DNA of 64,000 bases from Pseudolabrys sp. Root1462 (GCF_001426945.1 NZ_LMFS01000001.1:227412-291411), one strand, 5' to 3'. Shown: positions 36,190 through 47,125, counted from the stretch's first letter. Notes: generated by a model not told the origin, from the sequence alone. A program made the numbers and translations.

Positions 36190-37245
36190 TCAGTGTCGGT
36201 GCGTGTGATGCATGTCGGGGACATGCGGATGGCTGTGACGCAGCGGCGCGTGACGGTGCACATGCGTGTGCGGCTCACCCGGCGGATCACGTAATTCGTG
36301 CGCGTGCCGGTGATGTTCGTCATGAACGTGCAGATGACTGTGCGTCATCGGCTCGTGCGCGTGCTCATGCTCATGATGCTCGGTGAGATGCAGGTAAACT
36401 CCCGCGGCCATGAGCGCGCCCGCGATGACGAGTTGAAGCGTTACAGGTTCATGCAGAAAGGCAAGTGCGACCGCCGCACCGAGAAACGGCGCTGTGGCGA
36501 AATAGGCGCCGGTGCGCGCGGTGCCAAGGTCGCGCAGCGCCAGCACGTAGAGCGCGAGACTTACTCCGTAGCCGATGAAACCGACGATCGCCGCGGTCAA
36601 TGTGATGCCGAACGTCGGCCAATGGCCACCCACCGCGAACGCCAGAACGAGATTGACGGGGCCGGCGACCAGTCCCTTGATCGCGACGATCTGCAGCGGA
36701 TCGGCCAGCGACACCTTGCGGGTCAGATTGTTGTCGAGGCCCCACGCGACACAGGCGGCGACGATCGCCGCCGGGCCGGTGATGGTTGCCAGCGTTGCTG
36801 TACCCGACCACGACAACAGGAGTGCGCCTGCGATCAGAAGCAACATGCCGAGGGCGATGCGCCGGTCGAAATTTTCGTGAAACACAAACCACGCCAGCAG
36901 CGCCGTGGCCGCGCCCTCGAGCGTCAGCAACAGCGATGCCGTCGAGGCCTCCGTGTGCGCCAGCCCGAACATTAGCAACAGCGGCCCGACGACACCGCCA
37001 GAGGCGATGGCGCCCGCAAGCCACGGAACATCGACGCGCGCCAACGGCGTTTCCTGCGCTGCCCCGTTCGATCTAAGTGAGCGCAGGATCCGGCGCAGGA
37101 TGCCGGTGCCGATCCCCGCGCCGCAATAGAACAGGCCGGCCAGCAGGGCAGGGTCTACGGTGCCGAGCAAAGCCTTGGCGGCGGGCGTCGAGGCGCCGAA
37201 CAAGGCGGCTGACAGAAGCGCTAATCCGGCGGCACGGCGGTTCAT
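36190..37245 (-). CDS. EamA/DMT-family transporter with histidine-rich C-terminal tail
   Basis: The 351-residue protein has ten hydrophobic helices in two EamA repeats; the first starts SAALFGASTPAAKALLG. The last ~65 residues are extremely rich in His (over 20, with HEHEHAHE and HVHRHAPLRHSHPH runs), an arrangement that usually binds transition metals such as Ni, Co or Zn. DMT proteins export amino acids, metabolites or drugs. A metal-binding tail suggests a metal exporter or metal-gated carrier, but this is inference. It is monocistronic and leftward, and the small RNA lies 140 bases downstream. Confidence 0.85.
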   Translation of the reverse strand: MNRRAAGLALLSAALFGASTPAAKALLGTVDPALLAGLFYCGAGIGTGILRRILRSLRSNGAAQETPLARVDVPWLAGAIASGGVVGPLLLMFGLAHTEASTASLLLTLEGAATALLAWFVFHENFDRRIALGMLLLIAGALLLSWSGTATLATITGPAAIVAACVAWGLDNNLTRKVSLADPLQIVAIKGLVAGPVNLVLAFAVGGHWPTFGITLTAAIVGFIGYGVSLALYVLALRDLGTARTGAYFATAPFLGAAVALAFLHEPVTLQLVIAGALMAAGVYLHLTEHHEHEHAHEPMTHSHLHVHDEHHRHAHELRDPPGEPHTHVHRHAPLRHSHPHVPDMHHTHRH

Positions 37246-37307
37246 GATGCCAGCCTCGCTTCAGCCGCAGCCTCGGTCGTAATATCTATCCCGCACTCAA
37301 GGGCGGC

Positions 37308-39256
<1,949 letters not shown>

Positions 39257-39368
39257 TCAGGGCCGGCTCCAAAGCTGCACCCAATCTATGGCTTTCTAGG
39301 AGCCATGCAAGATACGCAACCCCGCCGACCCACAAGCTTCGGTGAACGGTGAGCAAACTGCGCAATAA

Positions 39369-39382
39369 TCTTTCGCGAAAGA
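39369..39382. promoter_or_regulatory. 14-bp perfect palindrome between trxB and the Lrp gene
   Basis: TCTTTCGCGAAAGA lies 60 bases upstream of the Lrp GTG start in an AT-rich stretch. It is a good candidate operator for Lrp autoregulation, since Lrp-type regulators bind such dyads near their own promoters. Confidence 0.45.
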
Positions 39383-39441
39383 ATATTTCAAGGTATGGAT
39401 ATTCCGCCGGAGACGCCCTGATTCCGCGTGAGGAGATAGCC

Positions 39442-39903
39442 GTGCCTGCGACCCTTGATGCCATCGACCGCAAGATCCTGAAGGAACTTCAGGACGACGG
39501 CCGGATGACCAATGTCGAACTCGCGCGCCGGGTCGGCATTTCGGCGCCCCCATGCCTGCGCCGTGTGCGGGCGCTGGAGGAAGCCGGTTACATCAAGGGA
39601 TACCGCGCACTGCTCGACGAGAAGCTGCTCGGTTACGAGGTCGTGGTCTTCGCTTTCGTGCATCTGTCGAGCCAGGCCGAGGCTGACCTCAGTGCTTTCG
39701 AGGCCTTTGTGCGTGCTCAGCCGCTGGTGCGCGAGTGCTGGATGCTCTCGGGCGAGATCGACTTCGTGCTGAAATGCGTGGCGCCCGACCTGAAGACCTT
39801 CCAGACCTTCGTCGAGAAGCTCACCTCGGGGCCGAACGTGAAGAACGTCAAGACCTCCCTGACGCTGCGCCAGTCCAAGGACGCGGCCATGGTGCCGATG
39901 TAG
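39442..39903 (+). CDS. Lrp/AsnC-family transcriptional regulator
   Basis: The 153-residue protein starts at GTG 39442, seven bases after AGGAGA. An earlier in-frame GTG at 39349 would add 31 residues crossing the operator palindrome. It has an N-terminal helix-turn-helix (LDAIDRKILKELQDDGRMTN, then ELARRVGISAPPCLRRVRAL) and a C-terminal RAM effector domain. It belongs to the feast/famine regulators that sense amino acids. A decayed copy of its last ~180 bases is found at 42341-42522, on the other side of the autotransporter. Confidence 0.93.
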   Translation: MPATLDAIDRKILKELQDDGRMTNVELARRVGISAPPCLRRVRALEEAGYIKGYRALLDEKLLGYEVVVFAFVHLSSQAEADLSAFEAFVRAQPLVRECWMLSGEIDFVLKCVAPDLKTFQTFVEKLTSGPNVKNVKTSLTLRQSKDAAMVPM

Positions 39904-40279
39904 TTCCAACTTCGCTACAGCGCATTATCGATGGCGATCTCGACGCACAGTCCCGATTATCGCGCGCCACAGGCCGAATCGTCGGCAATGCAAGCCGGTG
40001 ATTGCGCGGCCGCTGCCAACGCCGACTCGATTTATAAACGGTGAGCGATTCGGAACAAGGTAGCCGCGTATAGGCGCGTCTTGTTGCGTTCAATTGTTCC
40101 GTTTTTAAACATGTCATGAGGTTAGGGCACGGTTGTATGCTTGCACCACCGCCGACTCATGTCTCTGTGAAACAATAAAAATTGTCGTCGCCGTGGCGGC
40201 GTTTGATGTCGAGGAAAAGCTTTTGCGCGTTTTTTCGACCGAACGTGCACAGCTTGTATTGTCGGTGCGATCGCTTCGC
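39904..40279. other. Intergenic region between Lrp gene and DUF3494 autotransporter
   Basis: The 376 bases include an 8-bp inverted repeat, CGGAACAA/TTGTTCCG (40051-40058 with 40094-40101), followed by TTTTT, a possible though long-looped terminator. AT-rich stretches around 40100-40200 could hold the autotransporter promoter. The frame of the next gene remains open upstream to 40133, but no signal peptide is seen there. No other gene is evident. Confidence 0.4.
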
Positions 40280-42267
40280 ATGCGAGGGGGCCTCGCCGCG
40301 CTTCTTGTCATGCTGGTGGCATCGACGACGCCGAGCCGGGCGCAGGCACCACCGCCTCTGGGGACGCTGATCGATTTTTCGGTGCTGGCCGGTTCGACGA
40401 TCACCAACACCGGCACCAGTGTGCTGATGGGAAATATCGGCGTCAGCCCCGGCGCCGCGGTGACCGGATTCCCGCCGGGCATCGTTCTGGCGCCGGGGGC
40501 GATTCATGCCGCCGACGCGGCGGCGCTCCAGGCGCAGTCCGATCTCACCGCTGCATACCTCTCGCTCTTGGGAAGGCCGACCACCGTCGACCTGACGGGC
40601 CAGAATCTCGGCGGACTGACCCTCATTCCGGGTGTTTATAACTTCGCGTCGTCGGCTCAACTCACCGGCACGCTCACGCTCAATGCGCTGGGCAATCCCA
40701 GTGCGGTTTTCATCTTCAACATCGGTAGTTCGCTTACTACTGCCAGCGCTTCCAACGTTCTGCTGATCAACGGCGCCCAGGGTGGCAATGTTTTCTGGCG
40801 GGTCGGCAGTTCGGCTACGCTCGGCACCGGCACGATATTCAGCGGCGATATCATGGCGCAGTCCAGTATCACGCTGAACACCGGCGCTTCGATCAATTGC
40901 GGCGCGGCTTTCGCCCGCACGGGCGCCGTGACACTTGATACAAATACGATCTCGCTCTGCGCCCTGTTGCCGGCAGTGCCGCCTGGAACTCCAGTCGTTG
41001 TGCCAGGTGGCGGCGTCGTCATCATTGGTCCCGCCGGCGTGCCGCTGCTCGACTTTCTGCTGCCGTCCACCGCCAACAACAGCCAGCACGCCGTCGCCAC
41101 AGCGATCGACAATTTCGTGTCGAGCGGCGGCCAGCTACCGCTGGCATTCCTCAATCTCTACAATCTTTCGCCGGCCGAGATGGCGGTGGCTTTCGCGCAG
41201 TTGCAAGGTGAAGCCGGGACCGGCATCGCGCAGGCCGGCACCCAAGCGATGAATTCGTTTCTGGCGCTGCTGACCAATCCGTTCAACTCGGCTCGCGGTC
41301 AGGTGCCGCAAATTCCGCTGGCGCCGCGGCGGCCATTGATTGTCAAAGCGCCGATCTACAAGGCCCGGCCTATAGGGCTGCTGACGCCGCGTCCCGTCAG
41401 GCGAGCCGCTGGAACGTCTGGAGCGCGGCCTATGGCGGCCATAACAGCACGGGCGGCGATGCGGTGGCGGGAAGCCATGACCGCTCGGTCCGCAACTTCG
41501 GACTCGCCCTCGGCCTCGACTATCGCCTCACGCCTAACACGGTCGTGGGCTTCGCGCTGAGCGGCGGATCGACCAATTACAGTCTGGCCGGCGGTTACGG
41601 CAGCGGCCACAGCGACATGTTTCAGGCCGCGATCTACAGCTCCACACATATCAACGCGGCCTATCTGTCCGCCGTGCTGGCCTATGGCTGGCATCACGTC
41701 ACCACCAGCCGTTATGTAACCGTGGCGGGAAGCGACAACCTAACCGCCGATTTCAATGCCTATGATGTCGGCGGCCGGCTCGAAGGCGGCTATCGCTTCG
41801 TTGTTCCGGGCATCTTCGATTCCCGGACGATCGGTGTCACGCCCTATGCCGCCGTGCAGTTGCAGGCATTCCGCACCCCGGCCTACAGCGAAGTCGCCAC
41901 CTCCGGCGCTCCGACGTTTGCGCTGTCATATGAAGCACGCACCACGACGACGCTGCGCACCGAACTTGGCACCTGGCTGGACAAGCGCTACGGCCTCGAC
42001 CGCGACAGCGCGCTTTTGCTGTTCGGTCGCGTGGCCTGGGCGCATGACACCTATTCCGATCCGTCAGTCGTCGCCAGTTTCCAGGCACTGCCCGGATCGA
42101 GCTTCACCGAATTCGGCGCTGCGCCGGTGCGGGACTCGCTGCTCCTGACGGCCGGCGCCGAACTGTCGATGCGCAACGGTTGGGCCGTCATGGCCAAGCT
42201 CGATGGCGAAGTGGCCAATGGCTCGAATACTTATTCGGGGACGGTCCGGCTGCGTTATGCCTGGTGA
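40280..42267 (+). pseudogene. DUF3494 (ice-binding-like) autotransporter, broken by a frameshift
   Basis: The first frame (40280-41560) encodes a signal peptide (MRGGLAALLVMLVASTTPSRA) and a full DUF3494 domain with the hallmark FSVLAGSTITNTGTSVLMG and NIGVSPGAAVTGFPPG. A Pro/Gly linker and a helix with FLNLYNLSPAEMAVAFAQLQ, typical of autotransporters, follow. The matching beta-barrel is in the next frame (from about 41371, with RWNVWSAAYGG and GLDYRLTPNTVVGFALSGG) and ends in a terminal YAW at 42267. The two frames join near 41360-41380 and need a -1 shift, consistent with loss of one base. Real mutation, sequencing error or recoding cannot be told apart. Upstream GTG and TTG starts are possible. 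Intact relatives are probably surface proteins. Confidence 0.8.
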
Positions 42268-42340
42268 TCGCCGGATCCCCCGGACCATCTCAAGCTTGCC
42301 GCCGTTCCAAACGGACAAGCTCATCCTCACCCCGCATCCT

Positions 42341-42522
42341 GAGCCGCCCTTGCTGCGCGATGCTGCTTGCAGTCCGGCAAGATCAATTTCGAGCTGAAAT
42401 GCGTGGCGCCCGACCTGAAAATATTTTAGATCTCCACGAAGTCATCTCGGGCCATAGGACGTCTTCAACACATCGCTGACGCTGCGCCAGCCCCGCGATG
42501 CCGGCAACGGTACCGATGGGAC
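42341..42522 (+). pseudogene. Decayed fragment of an Lrp/AsnC gene 3' end
   Basis: This stretch aligns with the last ~185 bases of the Lrp gene at 39718-39903. Bases 42393-42419 are identical to 39768-39794 over 27 bases, and the flanks match with scattered changes and small gaps, for example CTGACGCTGCGCCAG shared at the end. Stops and indels (such as TTTTAG) kill the frame. The two Lrp sequences flank the DUF3494 autotransporter as direct repeats. The 324-base gap 42268-42591 holds nothing else I can name. Confidence 0.8.
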
Positions 42523-42591
42523 TCCTCACCGATCGCCCCGACCACGAACCAGCGGAATGAACGGTGCCGGCTATGCCCGCCGTAGAGAAAT

Positions 42592-43158
42592 ATGATCGAA
42601 AATTCGGCTTCCCCCGTCGTGCCCCCGACACTTCTCTCGCTCTTCACCGTCTTCCTGCGCATCGGACTGTTCTCGTTCGGCGGCGGGCTGAGCGGCTGGA
42701 TCTTTCGCGAGGTGGTGACCTTGCGCGGTTGGATCGACGAAGACGAATTCATGTCGGGATTGGCCGTGGCGCAGATCCTGCCGGGAGCCAATGTCGCCAA
42801 TCTCTCGCTCTATATCGGGCAGAAGCTGTTTGGCATCACAGGTGCGGTGGTGGCGCTGGTCGGTCTGCTGAGCGGGCCATTCTTTGTCGCCATCGCACTG
42901 GTCAGCGCCTATAGCGCGATGACGTCGTTCGACTGGACCGAGACTGTGATGGACGGTGTCGCCGCGTCCGCGATCGGGCTTTTGCTGGTCGTCGCCGCAA
43001 AGGGGGCCCGGCGTGCGTCGCGGCACCTCGGCGCGAGCATCGCGCTCATCGCGACATTCCTGGGCGTCGCGATTTTTCATCTGTCGCTGCTGCTTGTCGT
43101 CGCGGTCGTCGCGCCGTTGTCGGTGTGGGCGGCATGGCAGCGGAGCGCAAAGCCATGA
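42592..43158 (+). CDS. Chromate transporter, first half (short-chain CHR protein)
   Basis: The 188-residue protein is one Chromate_transp domain: FLRIGLFSFGGGLSGWIF at the first helix and EFMSGLAVAQILPGANVANLS for the conserved acidic/QxxPGP-like region. It then has about five hydrophobic segments. CHR proteins export chromate or sulfate-like anions. Short-chain members work as pairs of half-size proteins, and the second half is encoded next with a four-base overlap. Confidence 0.9.
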   Translation: MIENSASPVVPPTLLSLFTVFLRIGLFSFGGGLSGWIFREVVTLRGWIDEDEFMSGLAVAQILPGANVANLSLYIGQKLFGITGAVVALVGLLSGPFFVAIALVSAYSAMTSFDWTETVMDGVAASAIGLLLVVAAKGARRASRHLGASIALIATFLGVAIFHLSLLLVVAVVAPLSVWAAWQRSAKP

Positions 43159-43709
43159 AGGATGATCCACTCCTCGCGCTGATCGCGGTATTCGTGCCGT
43201 TTTCGCTGATCTCGATCGGCGGCGGGCCGAGCATCATCGCCGGCATTCAGCATCAGACCGTGGATGTGCAGCATTGGATGTCGTCGCGCGAGTTCATTAA
43301 TTTCTTTGCCATTTCGCGGGCGGCGCCCGGGCCGGGCTCGATGCTGACCACCTTGATCGGGTGGCACGTCGCCGGATGGACCGGCGCGCTGGTCGCGACG
43401 CTGGCGTTGTTCGTGCCGTCCTCGATCATCTGTTATGCGGTGGCGACCGTCTGGCGCCAGCACCGCGGCAAGCGTTGGCACACTGCGCTCGAGCAGGGCC
43501 TGGCGCCGATCGGCATTGGGCTCATTCTCGCCGGCGCGGTCTCGATCCTGCGGATTGGCCATGGCGGGCCGTTGGCGTGGGCGGTGGCTGGGGGCGCCGG
43601 CGCGCTGCTGCTGTGGCAGCCGCGGCTGCATCCGCTGTTGCTGTTTGTGCTGGGCGGCGCAATTTTCGTAGCCGCGCGTCTTCTGTCTTCGGGCCTGCCG
43701 ATGCTTTGA
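43155..43709 (+). CDS. Chromate transporter, second half (short-chain CHR protein)
   Basis: The 184-residue partner starts at MKDDPLLALIAVF, where the ATG overlaps the stop of the first half (ATGA). It carries the same fold with SLISIGGGPSIIAGIQ and REFINFFAISRAAPGPGSM, so the two halves are homologous and inverted in topology. Together they make the full antiporter. Downstream the racemase-fold gene follows in the same direction. Confidence 0.9.
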   Translation: MKDDPLLALIAVFVPFSLISIGGGPSIIAGIQHQTVDVQHWMSSREFINFFAISRAAPGPGSMLTTLIGWHVAGWTGALVATLALFVPSSIICYAVATVWRQHRGKRWHTALEQGLAPIGIGLILAGAVSILRIGHGGPLAWAVAGGAGALLLWQPRLHPLLLFVLGGAIFVAARLLSSGLPML

Positions 43710-43786
43710 GGCGCGCGAGCCTCGACATCGCACGCGGGCGGATGCACGATGAACGCCATCGTGATCGCCGACAGCCGGGGGCGACC

Positions 43787-44512
43787 TTGAAGCGGATCTT
43801 GCTGGGCATGCTGACGCCGTCGTCGAACACGGCGCTGGAGCCGATCACACAGGCGATGGTCGCCGGTCTGCCGGAAGTGTCGGCGCATTTCTCGCGCTTC
43901 AAAGTGACGGAGATCGCGCTGTCCGACAGCGCGCTCGCGCAATTCGACGACAGCGAGATTCTACGCGCTGCCGAACTGCTGGCTCATGCCAAGGTCGACG
44001 TCATCGGCTGGAACGGCACCTCGTCCGGCTGGCTCGGCTTCGATCGCGACGTCAGGCTCTGCGAGCGCATCACGGCGGCGACCGGCATTGCCGCCACCAC
44101 GTCGATGCTGGCGCTCAATGAGATCCTGCAAAAGACCGGCGTCACCCGGCTCGGTTTCGTCACGCCCTACCGCGACGACGTGCAGGCGAAGATTCTGGAG
44201 AACTACGGCAAGCTCGGCATCGGCTCCGCTGGCGAGCGGCATCTGCGGCTGCAGGACAATTTCTCGTTCGCCGAGGTGACGCCCGAGCAGATCGAGGAGA
44301 TGACTTTGGCTGTGGCCAGGGACCAGCCTCAGGCCATCGCCATCATCTGCACCAATCTCCGCGCCGCGCCCCTTGTCGAGAAGCTGGAGCGCGCCACCGG
44401 CGTGCCGGTCTACGACACCATTGCAACGGTCGTGTGGAAGAGTCTGATCCTCGCCGGCGCCGACCCGAGGCGAGTCACCGGCAGGGGGGCGTTGTTCCAG
44501 CGCGTTACCTGA
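43787..44512 (+). CDS. Asp/Glu racemase-fold enzyme (maleate isomerase / arylmalonate decarboxylase-like)
   Basis: The 241-residue protein starts at TTG 43787 (KRILLGMLTPSSNTALEP), the usual opening of maleate cis-trans isomerase-like proteins. ATG 43742 is an in-frame alternative. The family normally uses two cysteines. The first position here reads GWNGTSSGWLG without Cys, while the second Cys is present in AIIICTNLRA-type context (IICTNLRA). One-cysteine members include arylmalonate decarboxylases. The substrate is unknown. It follows the chromate transporter pair by 77 bases on the same strand. Confidence 0.8.
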   Translation: MKRILLGMLTPSSNTALEPITQAMVAGLPEVSAHFSRFKVTEIALSDSALAQFDDSEILRAAELLAHAKVDVIGWNGTSSGWLGFDRDVRLCERITAATGIAATTSMLALNEILQKTGVTRLGFVTPYRDDVQAKILENYGKLGIGSAGERHLRLQDNFSFAEVTPEQIEEMTLAVARDQPQAIAIICTNLRAAPLVEKLERATGVPVYDTIATVVWKSLILAGADPRRVTGRGALFQRVT

Positions 44513-44733
44513 ACGAGCCCTTTCCGCTGCCCGCGACCTGACCCCAGATTGTGCGGTCCGGCCCCCGGTATTGCCTTGGCAATCCCCGCCTGGGCTTGGC
44601 TTCCGACTGGCCGACCCCGGGGCACATTCGCCTGAAGCTTCGGTGAGGTGTCGATGCCTGTTTGGAACTTCTTTCCTACGCTTTTTGGTTGCGGTACTCT
44701 TGCCCCTTGGGGCTGGTCTTGGGGGCGTTAGTA

Positions 44734-46701
44734 ATGTCGAACGAGTCGAGCGACGGTGCGTCGGATAGTCCAAACGGCAAGAGCGAAATAACAAATCACC
44801 AAGAGCCGAACGGGACTTCGACGAAATCGGGCAAGGAAAAGGCCAGCGAGTGGGCACGCAAGCTTTATGGCTTCCTTTCTCAATCGTTGGGCCGGACCGG
44901 CATCATCGTCGGTGTTGTTCTCCTCGTCATCTTGGCATTCGCGGCTTTCTTCGTCGTTGACAAGATCCTCTCCTTCTATTTGACCAAGGGATACGTCGAG
45001 CAGATAGGCGACGCGTTCGACCTCAATAGAAATCTGGTGCGTGCGCTTGTTCTGGCGAGTTTCGTTATCGTCGTTTATTTCGGGAATGCTGCCTGGTCGT
45101 TCTCTCGCCGGAAGAGGATGATCGGAATCGCCGGTATCCTCGCGTTGCTGATCGGTCATTCGCTCGTGCTGTGGGTGGCCACTCGACAGCAGTTTTTCAA
45201 CCGCGAAGGAGCGGCGACCAAATGCTATGTCGTTACACGAGACGGGTCGGTGACCTACGGCGAGCGTGTTGGTATTGATCCTGCCACCGGGCGCCAATGC
45301 CGCCCCGTGACCGCAGAGGTGCTCGAGCGTCTTCGCGAATACGAAAAGGGCAAGCGGCCGCAGTTGGTCACGTCAAATGAACCTGTCTTCTTCGAGCCTC
45401 GTACTGGCGAACCTGTGGTTTGGTACTATCGGTCAAAAAACAATGGGATCGAAATATTCGACTTGATGGGTTTCCATCCAGAGACAGGCGAGGAGTTATT
45501 GCCTGTCGACAAGGATACTGTCGAAGCCTGGAAGGCGCAGACAAAGGCTCGCCTAGCGCGTATTCCAAAGCGCGTTGACCCCAAAGAGTATGCATTCTTC
45601 GACGCCCGGAGCGGGACGCCTCGCGCGTGGTATTGGAAGGATAAGGCGGGGCATTACGAATTCTTCGATAGCCCCGGATTTCATCCCCTGACCGGTCAAA
45701 CTTTGCTCGTCGTGACTCCCGAGATTGTCGACGAATCTCGCTCAAAGGTCGAGCCGCGAGTTCCCAAAGCTGTCGACATCAAAACTGCAACCCCGTTCGA
45801 CCCGCAGACTGGCGAAACAAGGCTGTGGTTTTCACGCGATGCGAAGGGACAACTGGAGTTCTTTGACGGACCTGGGTTCAATCCCAAAACCGGTGTGAAG
45901 CTGGAGCCCTTCACCAGAAGCGTGATGGAGCAATGGCAAAACGACCTGAAGGAGCAGCAAGAAAAGATCGAGCGCGAACGTCGCCAGCGTGCCGAAGAAG
46001 TCGAGCGGTTCAGGCGCGAGCAGGCCGAACGGGAAGCGGCCGAGAAAGAGAAGCAGGCGGCGCAAGAAGCGGCTGAACGCGACAGGGTGGCGCGCGAAAA
46101 GGAGCGGATTTCAAGGGCAGCAAACGATTGCGATACGCTGGCTGGTAACCCGAACGATACACAACATGTTGGCTCCGGTACCTCATTCGACTCGCTCAAG
46201 GCGCAGGCGAGGGAGGCGGTCACGGCGTGTGATCTCGCGGTCACTCAGAATCCGAACCAGTCCCGCTTCCGCTATCAGCTCGCACGTGCTCTGCATTGGA
46301 CGGATCGTCCTCGGGCTGCGAGTATTCTCGAGCGACTTGTGCGAGAAGGATATCCGGCGGCTTACGACAATTTGGGCTGGCTCTATCTTACAGAGAGAAA
46401 AAATCCGCAGATGGCCATGCGGCTGTTTCAGGAAGGAATGGCCCGTGGCGATTCAGATTCGATTGTTAGCCTAGTTGAGATGATCGATCGAGGGCATTTG
46501 CAAGTCGCCAATCCGGCAGCCGAAAAAGCCAAGCTGCTCTGTCGCGCTGCTCAACTCGGCCATCAGGCGGCACAATTGTCATGTCAAACGGCGCTCGCTG
46601 AGGCCCAGCGTGCTGAACAAGAGCGGCAGCAGCAACTTCAAGCGCAACAGATGATGCTGCAGATTATGGGTGGCGCGATTTCCAACATCCCGCGCCGGTA
46701 A
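44734..46701 (+). CDS. Unrecognised membrane protein with three ~50-residue repeats, coiled coil and Sel1/TPR-like end
   Basis: The 655-residue protein starts at MSNESSDG. It has a polar N-terminus (1-50), three membrane helices (~56-76, 100-117, 129-148), a half repeat (~169-196) and three tandem repeats (~215-266, 285-334, 351-401). A charged coiled coil (~402-462) and a helical C-terminal part with two Cys-containing motifs (NDCDTLAG, TACDLAV) and Sel1/TPR-like helices follow. Each repeat runs FF-x-x-x-TG-x-P-x-x-W-Y, then EFFD-x-PGF-HP-x-TG-x-x-L. Base composition is visibly less GC-rich than that of its neighbours, which suggests transfer. I do not know the family. Confidence 0.85.
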   Translation: MSNESSDGASDSPNGKSEITNHQEPNGTSTKSGKEKASEWARKLYGFLSQSLGRTGIIVGVVLLVILAFAAFFVVDKILSFYLTKGYVEQIGDAFDLNRNLVRALVLASFVIVVYFGNAAWSFSRRKRMIGIAGILALLIGHSLVLWVATRQQFFNREGAATKCYVVTRDGSVTYGERVGIDPATGRQCRPVTAEVLERLREYEKGKRPQLVTSNEPVFFEPRTGEPVVWYYRSKNNGIEIFDLMGFHPETGEELLPVDKDTVEAWKAQTKARLARIPKRVDPKEYAFFDARSGTPRAWYWKDKAGHYEFFDSPGFHPLTGQTLLVVTPEIVDESRSKVEPRVPKAVDIKTATPFDPQTGETRLWFSRDAKGQLEFFDGPGFNPKTGVKLEPFTRSVMEQWQNDLKEQQEKIERERRQRAEEVERFRREQAEREAAEKEKQAAQEAAERDRVAREKERISRAANDCDTLAGNPNDTQHVGSGTSFDSLKAQAREAVTACDLAVTQNPNQSRFRYQLARALHWTDRPRAASILERLVREGYPAAYDNLGWLYLTERKNPQMAMRLFQEGMARGDSDSIVSLVEMIDRGHLQVANPAAEKAKLLCRAAQLGHQAAQLSCQTALAEAQRAEQERQQQLQAQQMMLQIMGGAISNIPRR

Positions 46702-46735
46702 GCGCCTTGGGCGTTCGGAAGCGTCGGCCGACCGG

Positions 46736-47125
46736 CTACATCACCTCGAGCCGGCCGCCGTTCGAATAGGACAGCTTGACGGTGACCTCGTTGAGCAGCC
46801 AGGGCCGCACCGTGTAGCTGCGCGCGCCGGCCTTGTGCATCGGGTCGGTGGCGGCGATTGCCTTGGCCTCTTCGAGCGACGCGGCGCGGAGGATCACCAT
46901 GCCTTCGCCTTCCCAGGCATCCTCGGCATCGTTCCACATCGGCCCGGCGCCGAACATGATGCCGCGCTTCTCCAGATCGATCTAGAAGGCGAGATGCTGC
47001 TCGAGGTTGGCGAGCACCGGCTCCATGCCGTTCGTCGGTTTGGTGAAGATGACGTAGAGCTGCTTGCGCAGCATCGCCTCGCAAGCCTTGAGAACTTCGG
47101 CTTTGGGCAGCGATTGCAGACTCAT
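46736..47125 (-). pseudogene. YciI-like protein gene interrupted by an in-frame amber codon
   Basis: From ATG 47125, with a GGGAGGAG ribosome site, the frame reads MSLQSLPKAEVLKACEAMLR, then QLYVIFTKPTNGMEPVLANL and EQHLAF. A TAG (46982-46984) follows at codon 48. The same frame resumes at once with IDLEKRGIMFGAGPMWND and continues through the YciI core to the stop at 46736. The stop sits where relatives carry a polar residue in the second helix. One C-to-T change from CAG would create it. Only a 47-residue peptide, or the restart at 46957, could be made. Confidence 0.85.

Noticed and set aside
41464-42267. Beta-barrel part considered as an independent gene
   Set aside because: It lacks a signal peptide and begins inside the barrel sequence. 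The upstream frame supplies the missing passenger, so the two are one broken gene.
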